DNA of 10,511 bases from Erysipelotrichaceae bacterium. GTDB lineage: Bacteria; Bacillota_I; Bacilli_A; Erysipelotrichales; Erysipelotrichaceae. The notes under the pieces were generated by a model. It was not told the origin of the DNA and made no database searches. It saw only the letters and a program-made list of their open reading frames with translations. Every line of letters starts with the position of its first letter. Positions within the stretch are counted from its first letter, which is position 1. Where the stretch lies: assembly GCA_003446295.1 (NCBI GenBank), contig DMBB01000123.1, positions 1 through 10,511 of the forward strand. Reading direction: 5' to 3'. A program made the translations under genes and the position numbers. Shown piece by piece: positions 1 to 6,091 of this stretch.

Positions 1-353
1 GGTCCCTGCTCCAGCATATAGTCATTGCAGTACATGCCGGAATTCGCTTCCAGATAGAATCCCAGATGACGCTCATTGCACCAGTCAACGATATGTCTGA
101 CATCTTCCGGGGAAAGTCCCTGGTGCATGACAACCGTGCCGTTGTCTTCTACATATGCGCCGTTACCGCCGATCATGCCGTCCAGTTCAGGCAGATCTCT
201 CTGTTCGATCTCTGCTTTGGAGCATCCTGTGCAGATGTATACTTTGTGTCCGTTCGCCCTTGCTGCGGCGATCGCTGTCTTTGCACTGGCAGGTGTTTTT
301 GCCTCATAATCGATCAATGTTCCATCAACATCCAGAAATACGATCTTGCTCAT
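1..353 (-). CDS. HAD superfamily hydrolase, Cof-like (IIB) type, 3' end outside window
   Basis: The 117 visible residues are the N-terminal part of a HAD phosphatase, a family that removes phosphate from small cytosolic metabolites through an aspartyl-phosphate intermediate. Motif I is FLDVDGTL, with the nucleophile and acid/base aspartates at D8 and D10. The motif II region reads YICTGCS (residues 39-45), where Cof-like members usually have ATGR, so the usual arginine is Cys44. GGNGAYV (62-68) is typical of the IIB cap-type Cof/SupH group. The start ATG at 353 is supported by a Shine-Dalgarno AAGGAG that overlaps the stop codon of the upstream glycosidase gene only 10 bases away, so the two are probably translated from one mRNA. 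The substrate cannot be told from sequence. The rest of the protein lies beyond base 1. Confidence 0.85.
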   Translation of the reverse strand, partial: MSKIVFLDVDGTLIDYEAKTPASAKTAIAAARANGHKVYICTGCSKAEIEQRDLPELDGMIGGNGAYVEDNGTVVMHQGLSPEDVRHIVDWCNERHLGFYLEANSGMYCNDYMLEQG

Positions 354-363
354 ATGTTTCTCC

Positions 364-1995
364 TTATTCATCTTTATCAGGAAGCAGATCCCCGAGGAAT
401 CCGCTGATTTTGTCCATCACGCCCGGTTCTTCCGCCTTCTCATATACAGGTTCGATCCTGATATTGAGCAGATCTCCTCCGACCTGCCAGCCGGCAAACT
501 CCATGCCTTCCACTTCAGGATGCACCAGTTCGAATGACGAATCATAATCGACTGTTCCTGTGGTGACCGGAGTACCGTTCTCATCACATATCGTCAGTTC
601 GACCGGGATCCTTCCGGTATATGTCCAGACAGTCTCCCCATCGGATACTGCTGAAGAAGTGAACAGGTCAAGTTCCGGTATTTCACTGTCACCTATCACG
701 ACAAGTACGATCTCCGTGTCGCTGCCTGTGCGCAGGATCGTCTGTGCACTGCCGAACTCCTGGTCTTGATAATAGAGCGTGTTGTGATCCACCGTGCCTG
801 ATTTCGTGACTGAAGAGGTCGGTGCGAGTGAAACATGCATGTCACGCAGGAATTTGACATGATCTACGTACTTCCTGCCTGTTTCATCCATGATCGTCAG
901 TGTTGCCCCGACCGGCACATCATCTTCAAACAGTACCGTATCACCGGAGCTGACATCGAGTTTTACCAGATCATATACAGGCTCTTCCAGCTTCTTGTAG
1001 CCCATTGAAACTGCACCCCATCCGAAGAGCGGCTTATCATCGATCTGTTCACTGTATCCGGAATTCACATAAGGAAGATTCACAAGCGTATCTTCATATA
1101 CCATCTGGGTAGAACCGCCGCCGTCAAACTTGATCGCGTCCGTAACACCTTCCGAGCGCAGATATTCAATGATATCCCAGTCAGAGATACGCCCGTAGAA
1201 ATTCATCAGCAGATACTGCTTGTCGGCACGCTGTGCCATCAGGCTGACTGCCCTGGTCGTCTGATAACGGCCGCTGCCTCCTGTTGTCAGATCTGTCTGA
1301 ACACCGTTGGCAAAATATGTATAGGAACCTGATACAGCAAACCGGGAACTGATGCCATAGGCATGCATGCCGGTCTGCTCACCATTCCAGATCCCGTCAT
1401 CATACGGGATCCAGGCACTTCCCTGCCAGCCATGGTATTTCAGTTCCATATCCGTATTGTTGAAATATGCTGTGGCGAATCCGTTCCCGTAGGAAGGAGA
1501 CAATTCCATATCTCCGTAATACTGCCACTGATCATCCACCCTGATCGCACCGGAAGGACATCCGCCGCCTGTAAAGAAGCTGGCATTGATCCCGCCGATC
1601 CTTGTATAGCCCTGACTGACAAGATCATAGTCATACAGACTGTACAGAAGCTGTGCGGACGGACTGTAATCCACCTGGATAAATGTATCTTCAGACGGAT
1701 CGACACGCAGCACATCATACGCTACGCCGTTCAGCACGCCTTCCTCGTGAACGACCTGCGGAACAGTTCCGTTTTTCGCGTAAACATTGATCGCGACCGG
1801 AACATTTCTTCTCAGGTCATGTGATCTTGATGTTTCATCAAAAGAATTGGGGATCAGTTCCGCTCTGACGGAGATCCCTGAAGAAAAGAATATCGCAGCA
1901 GCCAGCATGCTGAGGCCGCATCTGAATCGTTTGAACGTGTCTCTCACAATGTCAAAAGAATACCACAAATCCGTCCGGATTTGTGTGTATTTCAT
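364..1995 (-). CDS. Exported phosphodiester glycosidase (NAGPA)-family protein
   Basis: This is a secreted protein with a phosphodiester glycosidase domain (family of the mammalian uncovering enzyme NAGPA; bacterial members act on cell-envelope or exopolysaccharide phosphodiesters). Numbered from the furthest upstream ATG (2052), the domain spans about residues 85-355, with INASFF at 155-160 and the hallmark FDGGGST at 309-315. The C-terminal part (about 460-540) ends in a stretch, EFAGWQVGG then EPVYE, that resembles InlB-B/Listeria-Bacteroides type repeats, so a small beta-grasp-like module is likely. A hydrophobic segment at 46-62 followed by SVRAE looks like a signal peptide. I prefer the ATG at 1995 because the ATG at 2052 lies upstream of the rnf terminator, which would then be inside the gene. 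ATG 1908 is a further alternative. None has a strong Shine-Dalgarno. The HAD gene follows after 10 bases. Confidence 0.82.
   Translation of the reverse strand: MKYTQIRTDLWYSFDIVRDTFKRFRCGLSMLAAAIFFSSGISVRAELIPNSFDETSRSHDLRRNVPVAINVYAKNGTVPQVVHEEGVLNGVAYDVLRVDPSEDTFIQVDYSPSAQLLYSLYDYDLVSQGYTRIGGINASFFTGGGCPSGAIRVDDQWQYYGDMELSPSYGNGFATAYFNNTDMELKYHGWQGSAWIPYDDGIWNGEQTGMHAYGISSRFAVSGSYTYFANGVQTDLTTGGSGRYQTTRAVSLMAQRADKQYLLMNFYGRISDWDIIEYLRSEGVTDAIKFDGGGSTQMVYEDTLVNLPYVNSGYSEQIDDKPLFGWGAVSMGYKKLEEPVYDLVKLDVSSGDTVLFEDDVPVGATLTIMDETGRKYVDHVKFLRDMHVSLAPTSSVTKSGTVDHNTLYYQDQEFGSAQTILRTGSDTEIVLVVIGDSEIPELDLFTSSAVSDGETVWTYTGRIPVELTICDENGTPVTTGTVDYDSSFELVHPEVEGMEFAGWQVGGDLLNIRIEPVYEKAEEPGVMDKISGFLGDLLPDKDE
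1964..1985. repeat. Inverted repeat, 10-bp perfect arms
   Basis: The arms CACAAATCCG and CGGATTTGTG match perfectly around a 2-base centre (TC). It lies just inside the glycosidase reading frame if translation starts at 1995, or upstream of it if the start is 1908. No T-tract follows on either strand, so it is not an intrinsic terminator. It could be an operator or an mRNA hairpin near the start codon. Confidence 0.5.
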
Positions 1996-2002
1996 CTGAA
2001 CA

Positions 2003-2014
2003 CTTTCATGAAAG
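2003..2014. repeat. 12-bp perfect palindrome upstream of glycosidase gene
   Basis: CTTTCATGAAAG is a perfect palindrome lying between the rnf terminator and the preferred glycosidase start at 1995. Its position suits a regulator site, but its length is short and no clear promoter boxes surround it. Confidence 0.35.
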
Positions 2015-2017
2015 CAG

Positions 2018-2049
2018 AAAAAAACTGCAAACCTTTGCGGTCTGCAGTT
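2018..2049 (-). terminator. Rho-independent terminator of the rnf operon
   Basis: On the minus strand an 11-bp stem (arm AACTGCAGACC, one G-U wobble) closes a 5-base loop (GCAAA) and is followed by a run of seven T. It begins 10 bases after the rnfB stop codon. It ends the rnf transcript, shows that rnfB really stops at 2060, and argues against the ATG at 2052 as start of the next gene. Confidence 0.88.
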
Positions 2050-2059
2050 CATTCCGGTA

Positions 2060-2338
2060 TTAAGCGGCAGGATTCTCTGCCAGATACTGTTTGATCTTTT
2101 CTTTCTGTTCCGGTTTGCTGGGCTTGCAGTTCATGACACTTCCTGATCCGTCCGCAATTGCCGCAGCCATACCTGCGCAGCCGGGATATCCGCAGCCGCC
2201 GCAGTTATATCCGGGGAGCAAAGCAAGAATTTCTTCTGCTCTGTGATCTTCTTCCACATGGAACTTTACGGAAGCGATGCCGAGCAGTCCGCCGCACAGT
2301 CCGCCGAGAACCAGCATCATCAATACAGCTTTAAGCAT
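2060..2338 (-). CDS. rnfB: Short RnfB: membrane helix plus one Fe-S motif, no ferredoxin domains
   Basis: RnfB is normally the cytosolic electron-entry subunit of Rnf: an N-terminal helix, a four-cysteine Fe-S domain, then at least two ferredoxin-type 4Fe-4S motifs, about 190 residues or more. Here only the first two parts exist in 92 residues. The membrane helix is at about 3-23. The Fe-S motif is C46-x2-C49-x4-C54-x16-C71 within LPGYNCGGCGYPGC, the RnfB signature. The chain ends shortly after, in ENPAA, and a terminator follows 10 bases later, with no leftover ferredoxin coding in any frame. It therefore looks like a settled short form rather than a recent frameshift. The start at 2338 overlaps the upstream gene's stop by 8 bases and has a GGGAG ribosome site. 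Whether it still takes electrons from ferredoxin is unknown. Confidence 0.88.
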   Translation of the reverse strand: MLKAVLMMLVLGGLCGGLLGIASVKFHVEEDHRAEEILALLPGYNCGGCGYPGCAGMAAAIADGSGSVMNCKPSKPEQKEKIKQYLAENPAA

Positions 2339-2528
2339 TTTGATTATTTTCTCCCTTCTGATTCAAATAGTGTTCACGCAATGCACAGTCCGCAATACCG
2401 CAGGCAGAACAGTCCGGTGAGAGATCTTCACAGCCCTCAGGCACCGGTGTCTCCCTGTTCTTCTTCAAGAGAAAGATGTTCAGCGCGCCAAGCGCAGCAC
2501 CGATCAGTATTGCATATATGAAATTCAT
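2331..2528 (-). CDS. Small single-helix membrane protein with four cysteines, between rnfA and rnfB
   Basis: I cannot assign this 65-residue protein to a named family. Residues 3-21 form one membrane helix, followed by KKNR, which by the positive-inside rule puts the C-terminal part in the cytosol. That part holds C33-x6-C40-x2-C43-x4-C48, with SACGIADC echoing the CGGCGYPGC Fe-S motif of the neighbouring RnfB. Two readings fit. It may be a small Fe-S carrier or extra cluster domain beside the shortened RnfB. Or it may be a maturation factor comparable in build to NqrM, the small one-helix cysteine protein that delivers iron to the Na+-NQR membrane cluster. It sits 6 bases after rnfA and overlaps rnfB by 8 bases, so translation is probably coupled. 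Its own ribosome site is weak. Confidence 0.75.
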   Translation of the reverse strand: MNFIYAILIGAALGALNIFLLKKNRETPVPEGCEDLSPDCSACGIADCALREHYLNQKGENNQNA

Positions 2529-2534
2529 CGGATC

Positions 2535-3116
2535 TTATACCAATCCCGCAAATGCGGAGAACGCGATCGCCATGATCGCTGCAACGATGAATGCGATCGG
2601 ATTGCCTTTGAACGGTTCAGGAATATCTGCACCATTCAGACGTTCACGGATCGTTGCGAAGATCACCAGCATCAGCATGAAGCCGAGCGGTACAGCAACG
2701 GAATTCACCATTGTTTCGATCAGGTTGTAACCCTGTGTGATATTGTCCTGAGCAACAAAGAGAACAACACAGTTTGTTGTGATCAGAGGAAGGAAGATAC
2801 CCAGTGATTTGTACAGTGACGGGGAGTTCTTTTTGACGAACATCTCAACGAACTGGACAAATGCTGCAATGAGCAGGATGAATGTGATCAGTTCCATGTA
2901 TTCAATGTCCAGCGGATCCAGGACATAGTAATACAGCAGCCATGACAGCACGGAGGAACCGAAGATAACGAATGTAACAGCCAGGCCCATACCGATGGCA
3001 GAGCTGAGTTTTGTTGAAACACCCATGAACGGGCACATTCCGAGGAACTTGGTCAGAACGACGTTGTTAATCAGAATGCCGCTGATGATCAGCGTCAGTA
3101 AACTTGTCAGACTCAT
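2535..3116 (-). CDS. rnfA: RnfA, membrane subunit of Rnf electron-transfer complex
   Basis: RnfA is an integral membrane subunit, paralogous to RnfE and to NqrD/NqrE, that helps hold an iron centre in the middle of the membrane and form the ion path. The 193 residues are the normal family length and give six hydrophobic helices. The signature NNVVLTKFLGMCPF has Cys28, and LITTNCVVLF has Cys116. These are the conserved half-helix cysteines that, with their RnfE partners, ligate the membrane iron cluster. The start overlaps the rnfE stop as ATGA, and a strong AAAGGAGG ribosome site lies within the last rnfE codons, so expression is tightly coupled. No key residue is missing, which implies that the membrane core of the complex is functional. 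Confidence 0.95.
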   Translation of the reverse strand: MSLTSLLTLIISGILINNVVLTKFLGMCPFMGVSTKLSSAIGMGLAVTFVIFGSSVLSWLLYYYVLDPLDIEYMELITFILLIAAFVQFVEMFVKKNSPSLYKSLGIFLPLITTNCVVLFVAQDNITQGYNLIETMVNSVAVPLGFMLMLVIFATIRERLNGADIPEPFKGNPIAFIVAAIMAIAFSAFAGLV

Positions 3117-3844
3117 GCTTTAGCCTCCTTTGCGGCCTTGGCAGCCTTCGCTGCTTCTGCTTTTGCTTTCGCAGCAGCTGCTTTCGCTTCTTTCTCAGCC
3201 TTCGCTGCCTTATCATCATTGCTCTTCTTATATGCTGCTACAAGAGCGGCAAGAATCGCGAATGTCAGGAAGGCACCTGTCTGGGACTTGAAGATCGGGA
3301 TTTCAAATCCGCTGGGGATCAGACGGAGCGCGAAGATCTCAGTATTTGTAAACGGATTGGACAGTGACAGAATACCTGTTCCGAGGATCTGACGGATCAG
3401 GGAGATCGCCATCAGGCTGAATGTATAGGACATACCCATCATCAGACCGTCTTTTGCAGAAGCAGCTACGCCATTCTTGCAGGCGAATGCTTCAGCACGT
3501 CCAAGGATAATGCAGTTTACGACGATCAGGTCTACGTAAGCACCCAGTGTGGAATACAGCTCAGGCGTATATGCCTGCAGCAGCATGCCGACCAGGGTAA
3601 CCAGTGTAGCGATGATAACGATGTAAACCGGAATATGGATCTCATCCGGTGTGATCCTGGCGATCATTGATACCAGGATATTGGAAAGCACCAGGACAAA
3701 GATTACTGAAACGCCCATACCCAATGCGTTGTTCAGACTGGTGGAAATAGCCAGAGTTGAGCAGATTCCCAGATAAAGTCCGAAGACCGGATTGTTATAG
3801 AGCATCTCTGAGAAGAAACTTCTTTTCTCTTCTTTTACACTCAT
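3113..3844 (-). CDS. rnfE: RnfE, membrane subunit of Rnf complex, with Ala/Lys-rich C-terminal tail
   Basis: RnfE pairs with RnfA as inverted membrane subunits around the shared iron cluster. Residues 1-207 are a normal RnfE: NNPVFGLYLGICSTLA with Cys28 and VVNCIILGRAEAFA with Cys111 as expected cluster ligands, and six membrane helices. After the last helix there is an unusual tail (208-243) made almost only of Ala, Lys and Glu, with KAAKAAKEAKA near the end. It should be helical, basic and cytosolic. The rnfA ribosome site is encoded within this tail. The start at 3844 has a GAGGAG ribosome site, 10 bases after the rnfG stop. The tail could stabilise the complex or bind an acidic partner, but nothing in the sequence decides that. 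Confidence 0.95.
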   Translation of the reverse strand: MSVKEEKRSFFSEMLYNNPVFGLYLGICSTLAISTSLNNALGMGVSVIFVLVLSNILVSMIARITPDEIHIPVYIVIIATLVTLVGMLLQAYTPELYSTLGAYVDLIVVNCIILGRAEAFACKNGVAASAKDGLMMGMSYTFSLMAISLIRQILGTGILSLSNPFTNTEIFALRLIPSGFEIPIFKSQTGAFLTFAILAALVAAYKKSNDDKAAKAEKEAKAAAAKAKAEAAKAAKAAKEAKA

Positions 3845-3854
3845 GATCGTCTCC

Positions 3855-6077
3855 TCACTTTCCTGCCTCAGTATTCGGCAAAGCAGCAGCCGGTGCTTCT
3901 GTCTGATCGATGGAAGACTGGATCATTGCTTTGACGGAGTTTGATGTAAATGTTGCACCGGATACACCGTCAACATCATCTGCATCTTTTTTGCCTGCGA
4001 ACTTGCTGAGGAAATCATCAGCAGTCGCTTTATCGCCGATACCTGCTGTATCGGAGAACTTTGTGATCTTGACAGACTTGACGGTACGGGCGGGAACGTC
4101 GATCTCGATCTCGCCTTCGTTCTTTTCACCCTTTTCGTTCAGGAAGCTGAAGCCTCCTGTTTTGATGCGGTAAACAGCAGTTGTGCCATCATTGGAAACT
4201 TCTTCCACTTCCGGTTCTGTTTCCTTGAATCTGGATGCTGTTTCCTTATTTTCATCTTTGGCTGTTGTTTCAGGAGCTGTTGTTGCCTCAGGTTCAGGCG
4301 TAGCTGCAGGAGCCGCAGCTGTCTGATCCGGAGCGCTTGCTGCAGGTGCGGAAATATCACCGCTCTTCACCTGGTCAAGTGCTGACTGGATCATGCCCTT
4401 GATGGAATTGGATGTGAATGTTGCACCGGATACGTTGTCGACTTCATCCGGATCACTGACACCCGCAAACTTGCTCAGCCATGCATCATCAGTGGCCTTG
4501 TCGCCGATACCCGGAGTATCAGAGAACTTTGTGACCTTGACGGACTTGACTGTTCCTGTGGGAACATCAACTTCAACTTCTGCTTCGTTCTTTTCGCCGT
4601 TTTCGTTCAGGAAGCTGAAGCCTCCGGACTTTGTGCGGAACTTAGCGGTCGTACCGTCGTTGGAAACTGTCTCAGCTTCCGGTTTTGTTTCAGCATATTT
4701 GGTGACAGATGCTGTTTCGACAGGTTCTGTCTCTGCAGGTGCTGCCTCAGCAGTTCCTGCGTTATTGCCCTTCAGTTTATCAAGAACTGACTGGATCATT
4801 GATTTAATGGAATTGGATGTGAATGTCGCACCTGATACACTGTCAACTGTTTCAGGATCATCGACACCGATGAACTTCTGGAGGTAGTCCTCAGCAGTTG
4901 CCTGATCGCCGATACCTGCTGTATCGGAGAATGTATCGACTGTGATCGACTTGACTGTTCCGGAAGGAACGTCAACTGTGATCTCTGCTTCATTCTTTTC
5001 ACCGTTTTCATTCAGGAAGCTGAAGCCGCCTGTTCTGACACGGTAGACTGCTGTTGTTCCGTCATTTGAAACTTCTTCCACTTCCGGTTCTGTTTCAGCA
5101 TATTTTTCAACAGCCGCTGTTTCTGTTCCTGCAGGTGTTTCTGCAGCGGATGTTCCGCCGCCTGCCAGCTTATCAAGAGCACTTCTGACCATGGCAGCGA
5201 TCGATTTGGATGTGAATGTTGCGCCGGATACGCCATCAACGCTGTCGCCTGCCTTCAGGCCTTCATATGCCTTCAGAGCACTGTCTGCTGTAGCGTTATC
5301 ACCGATACCCGGAGTATCCGAGAACTTCGTGATCTTGACAGACTTGACTGTTCCGCTCGGTACATCAAGTGTGATCTCTGCTTCATTCTTGTTTCCTTTT
5401 TCATTCAGGAAGCTGAAGCCGCCAGCCTTTGTGCTGTAGACAGCTGTTGTTCCGTCATTGGAAACTTCTTCTGCCTCAGGCTCTGTATTGGAGAAGTCAT
5501 CGCTGAAGGAGAACTTCGGAGCCTCAGGAGCAGAGGGCTCTGCGACTGCGTTGGGATCATAGGAGATACCTGCATCCGCATTGAACAGTGCCTTGGCAGC
5601 ATCGATACCCTGCTGTATTGCTGTGGAGGTCAGGGTAGCGCCTGACAGCAGCGGTACAGGATCAGAGGATGTCAGTCCGTTGATCGTAGCTGTGTAGTCA
5701 TCCTGGAAGCATCTTGCGCCGAAGCCGTCTGTTTCATTGTGCTCGATCGGAAGGAATCCGCCGACTGTGCCGTCTTCATTGAAGGCAACCATGAATGTGA
5801 ATCCGTTGGAGTTGTAACCGACATTGTGGATCTTATAGATCGTGCCGTTGCCGGGTGACTTGTAGACACCCTGGATCAGTCCGCTCGGATCATCAAATTC
5901 AACTTCTTCGAATTCACCGCCCGGATAGATCTGTTCCAGACTTGCCATAACTGTGGCAAGCTGGTTCTTTGCGATGACCGGAGCAGTCAGGGCATTGACG
6001 CCTGAGAGCAGCAGTCCGCATACCGCACACAATATTGCAAGTAATACCGCTTTGTAAGCTGTGGAATCTTTACTCAT
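3855..6077 (-). CDS. rnfG: RnfG with five FMN-binding modules (multiheme-like 'multiflavin' form)
   Basis: RnfG is the extracytosolic Rnf subunit that carries one covalent FMN on a threonine. Usual length is about 200 residues; this one has 740. Residues 1-170 are an ordinary RnfG: an N-terminal membrane anchor (8-30), EHNETDGFG at 112-120, and SGATLTS with FMN threonine T148. Four further FMN_bind modules follow at about 198-305, 327-435, 463-573 and 618-725, each starting near VSNDGTTA, containing GGFSFLNE and GIGD, and ending in SGATFTS with threonines T287, T418, T553 and T709. Linkers rich in Ala, Pro, Glu and Thr separate them. All five motifs are intact, so five covalent FMNs are predicted. 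The start has a GGGGGA ribosome site and lies 14 bases after rnfD. The extra modules probably arose by in-frame duplication. Confidence 0.93.
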   Translation of the reverse strand: MSKDSTAYKAVLLAILCAVCGLLLSGVNALTAPVIAKNQLATVMASLEQIYPGGEFEEVEFDDPSGLIQGVYKSPGNGTIYKIHNVGYNSNGFTFMVAFNEDGTVGGFLPIEHNETDGFGARCFQDDYTATINGLTSSDPVPLLSGATLTSTAIQQGIDAAKALFNADAGISYDPNAVAEPSAPEAPKFSFSDDFSNTEPEAEEVSNDGTTAVYSTKAGGFSFLNEKGNKNEAEITLDVPSGTVKSVKITKFSDTPGIGDNATADSALKAYEGLKAGDSVDGVSGATFTSKSIAAMVRSALDKLAGGGTSAAETPAGTETAAVEKYAETEPEVEEVSNDGTTAVYRVRTGGFSFLNENGEKNEAEITVDVPSGTVKSITVDTFSDTAGIGDQATAEDYLQKFIGVDDPETVDSVSGATFTSNSIKSMIQSVLDKLKGNNAGTAEAAPAETEPVETASVTKYAETKPEAETVSNDGTTAKFRTKSGGFSFLNENGEKNEAEVEVDVPTGTVKSVKVTKFSDTPGIGDKATDDAWLSKFAGVSDPDEVDNVSGATFTSNSIKGMIQSALDQVKSGDISAPAASAPDQTAAAPAATPEPEATTAPETTAKDENKETASRFKETEPEVEEVSNDGTTAVYRIKTGGFSFLNEKGEKNEGEIEIDVPARTVKSVKITKFSDTAGIGDKATADDFLSKFAGKKDADDVDGVSGATFTSNSVKAMIQSSIDQTEAPAAALPNTEAGK
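3903..5486 (-). repeat. Four tandem FMN-module repeats within rnfG
   Basis: The repeat units run 5486-5163, 5099-4773, 4691-4359 and 4226-3903 in coding order, each about 325-335 bases, with linkers of about 60-130 bases. Protein identity between units is high, and the blocks VSNDGTTA, GGFSFLNE, GIGD and SGATFTS recur at matching places. The antisense strand shows the same periodicity. The shared module also appears, more diverged, at the C-terminus of rnfD. Confidence 0.9.
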
Positions 6078-6091
6078 ATTCCGGATCCCCC

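Noticed and set aside
1950..1955. TTGACA on the minus strand as a -35 box for the glycosidase gene.
   Set aside because: No acceptable -10 lies 16-18 bases downstream (AAACGA is the best there).
2060..2338. rnfB as a frameshifted pseudogene.
   Set aside because: A strong terminator starts 10 bases after the stop, and no frame downstream encodes ferredoxin cysteines, so there is no lost remainder to join.
3910..5439. Repeated plus-strand reading frames with a recurring DVNVAPDT-type pattern.
   Set aside because: These are antisense shadows of the four rnfG repeat modules. The minus-strand frame has clear domains, motifs and ribosome site.
3903..5486. Regular repeats as a CRISPR array or satellite.
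   Set aside because: Units are about 330 bases, coding and separated by coding linkers. CRISPR repeats are about 30 bases with unique spacers.
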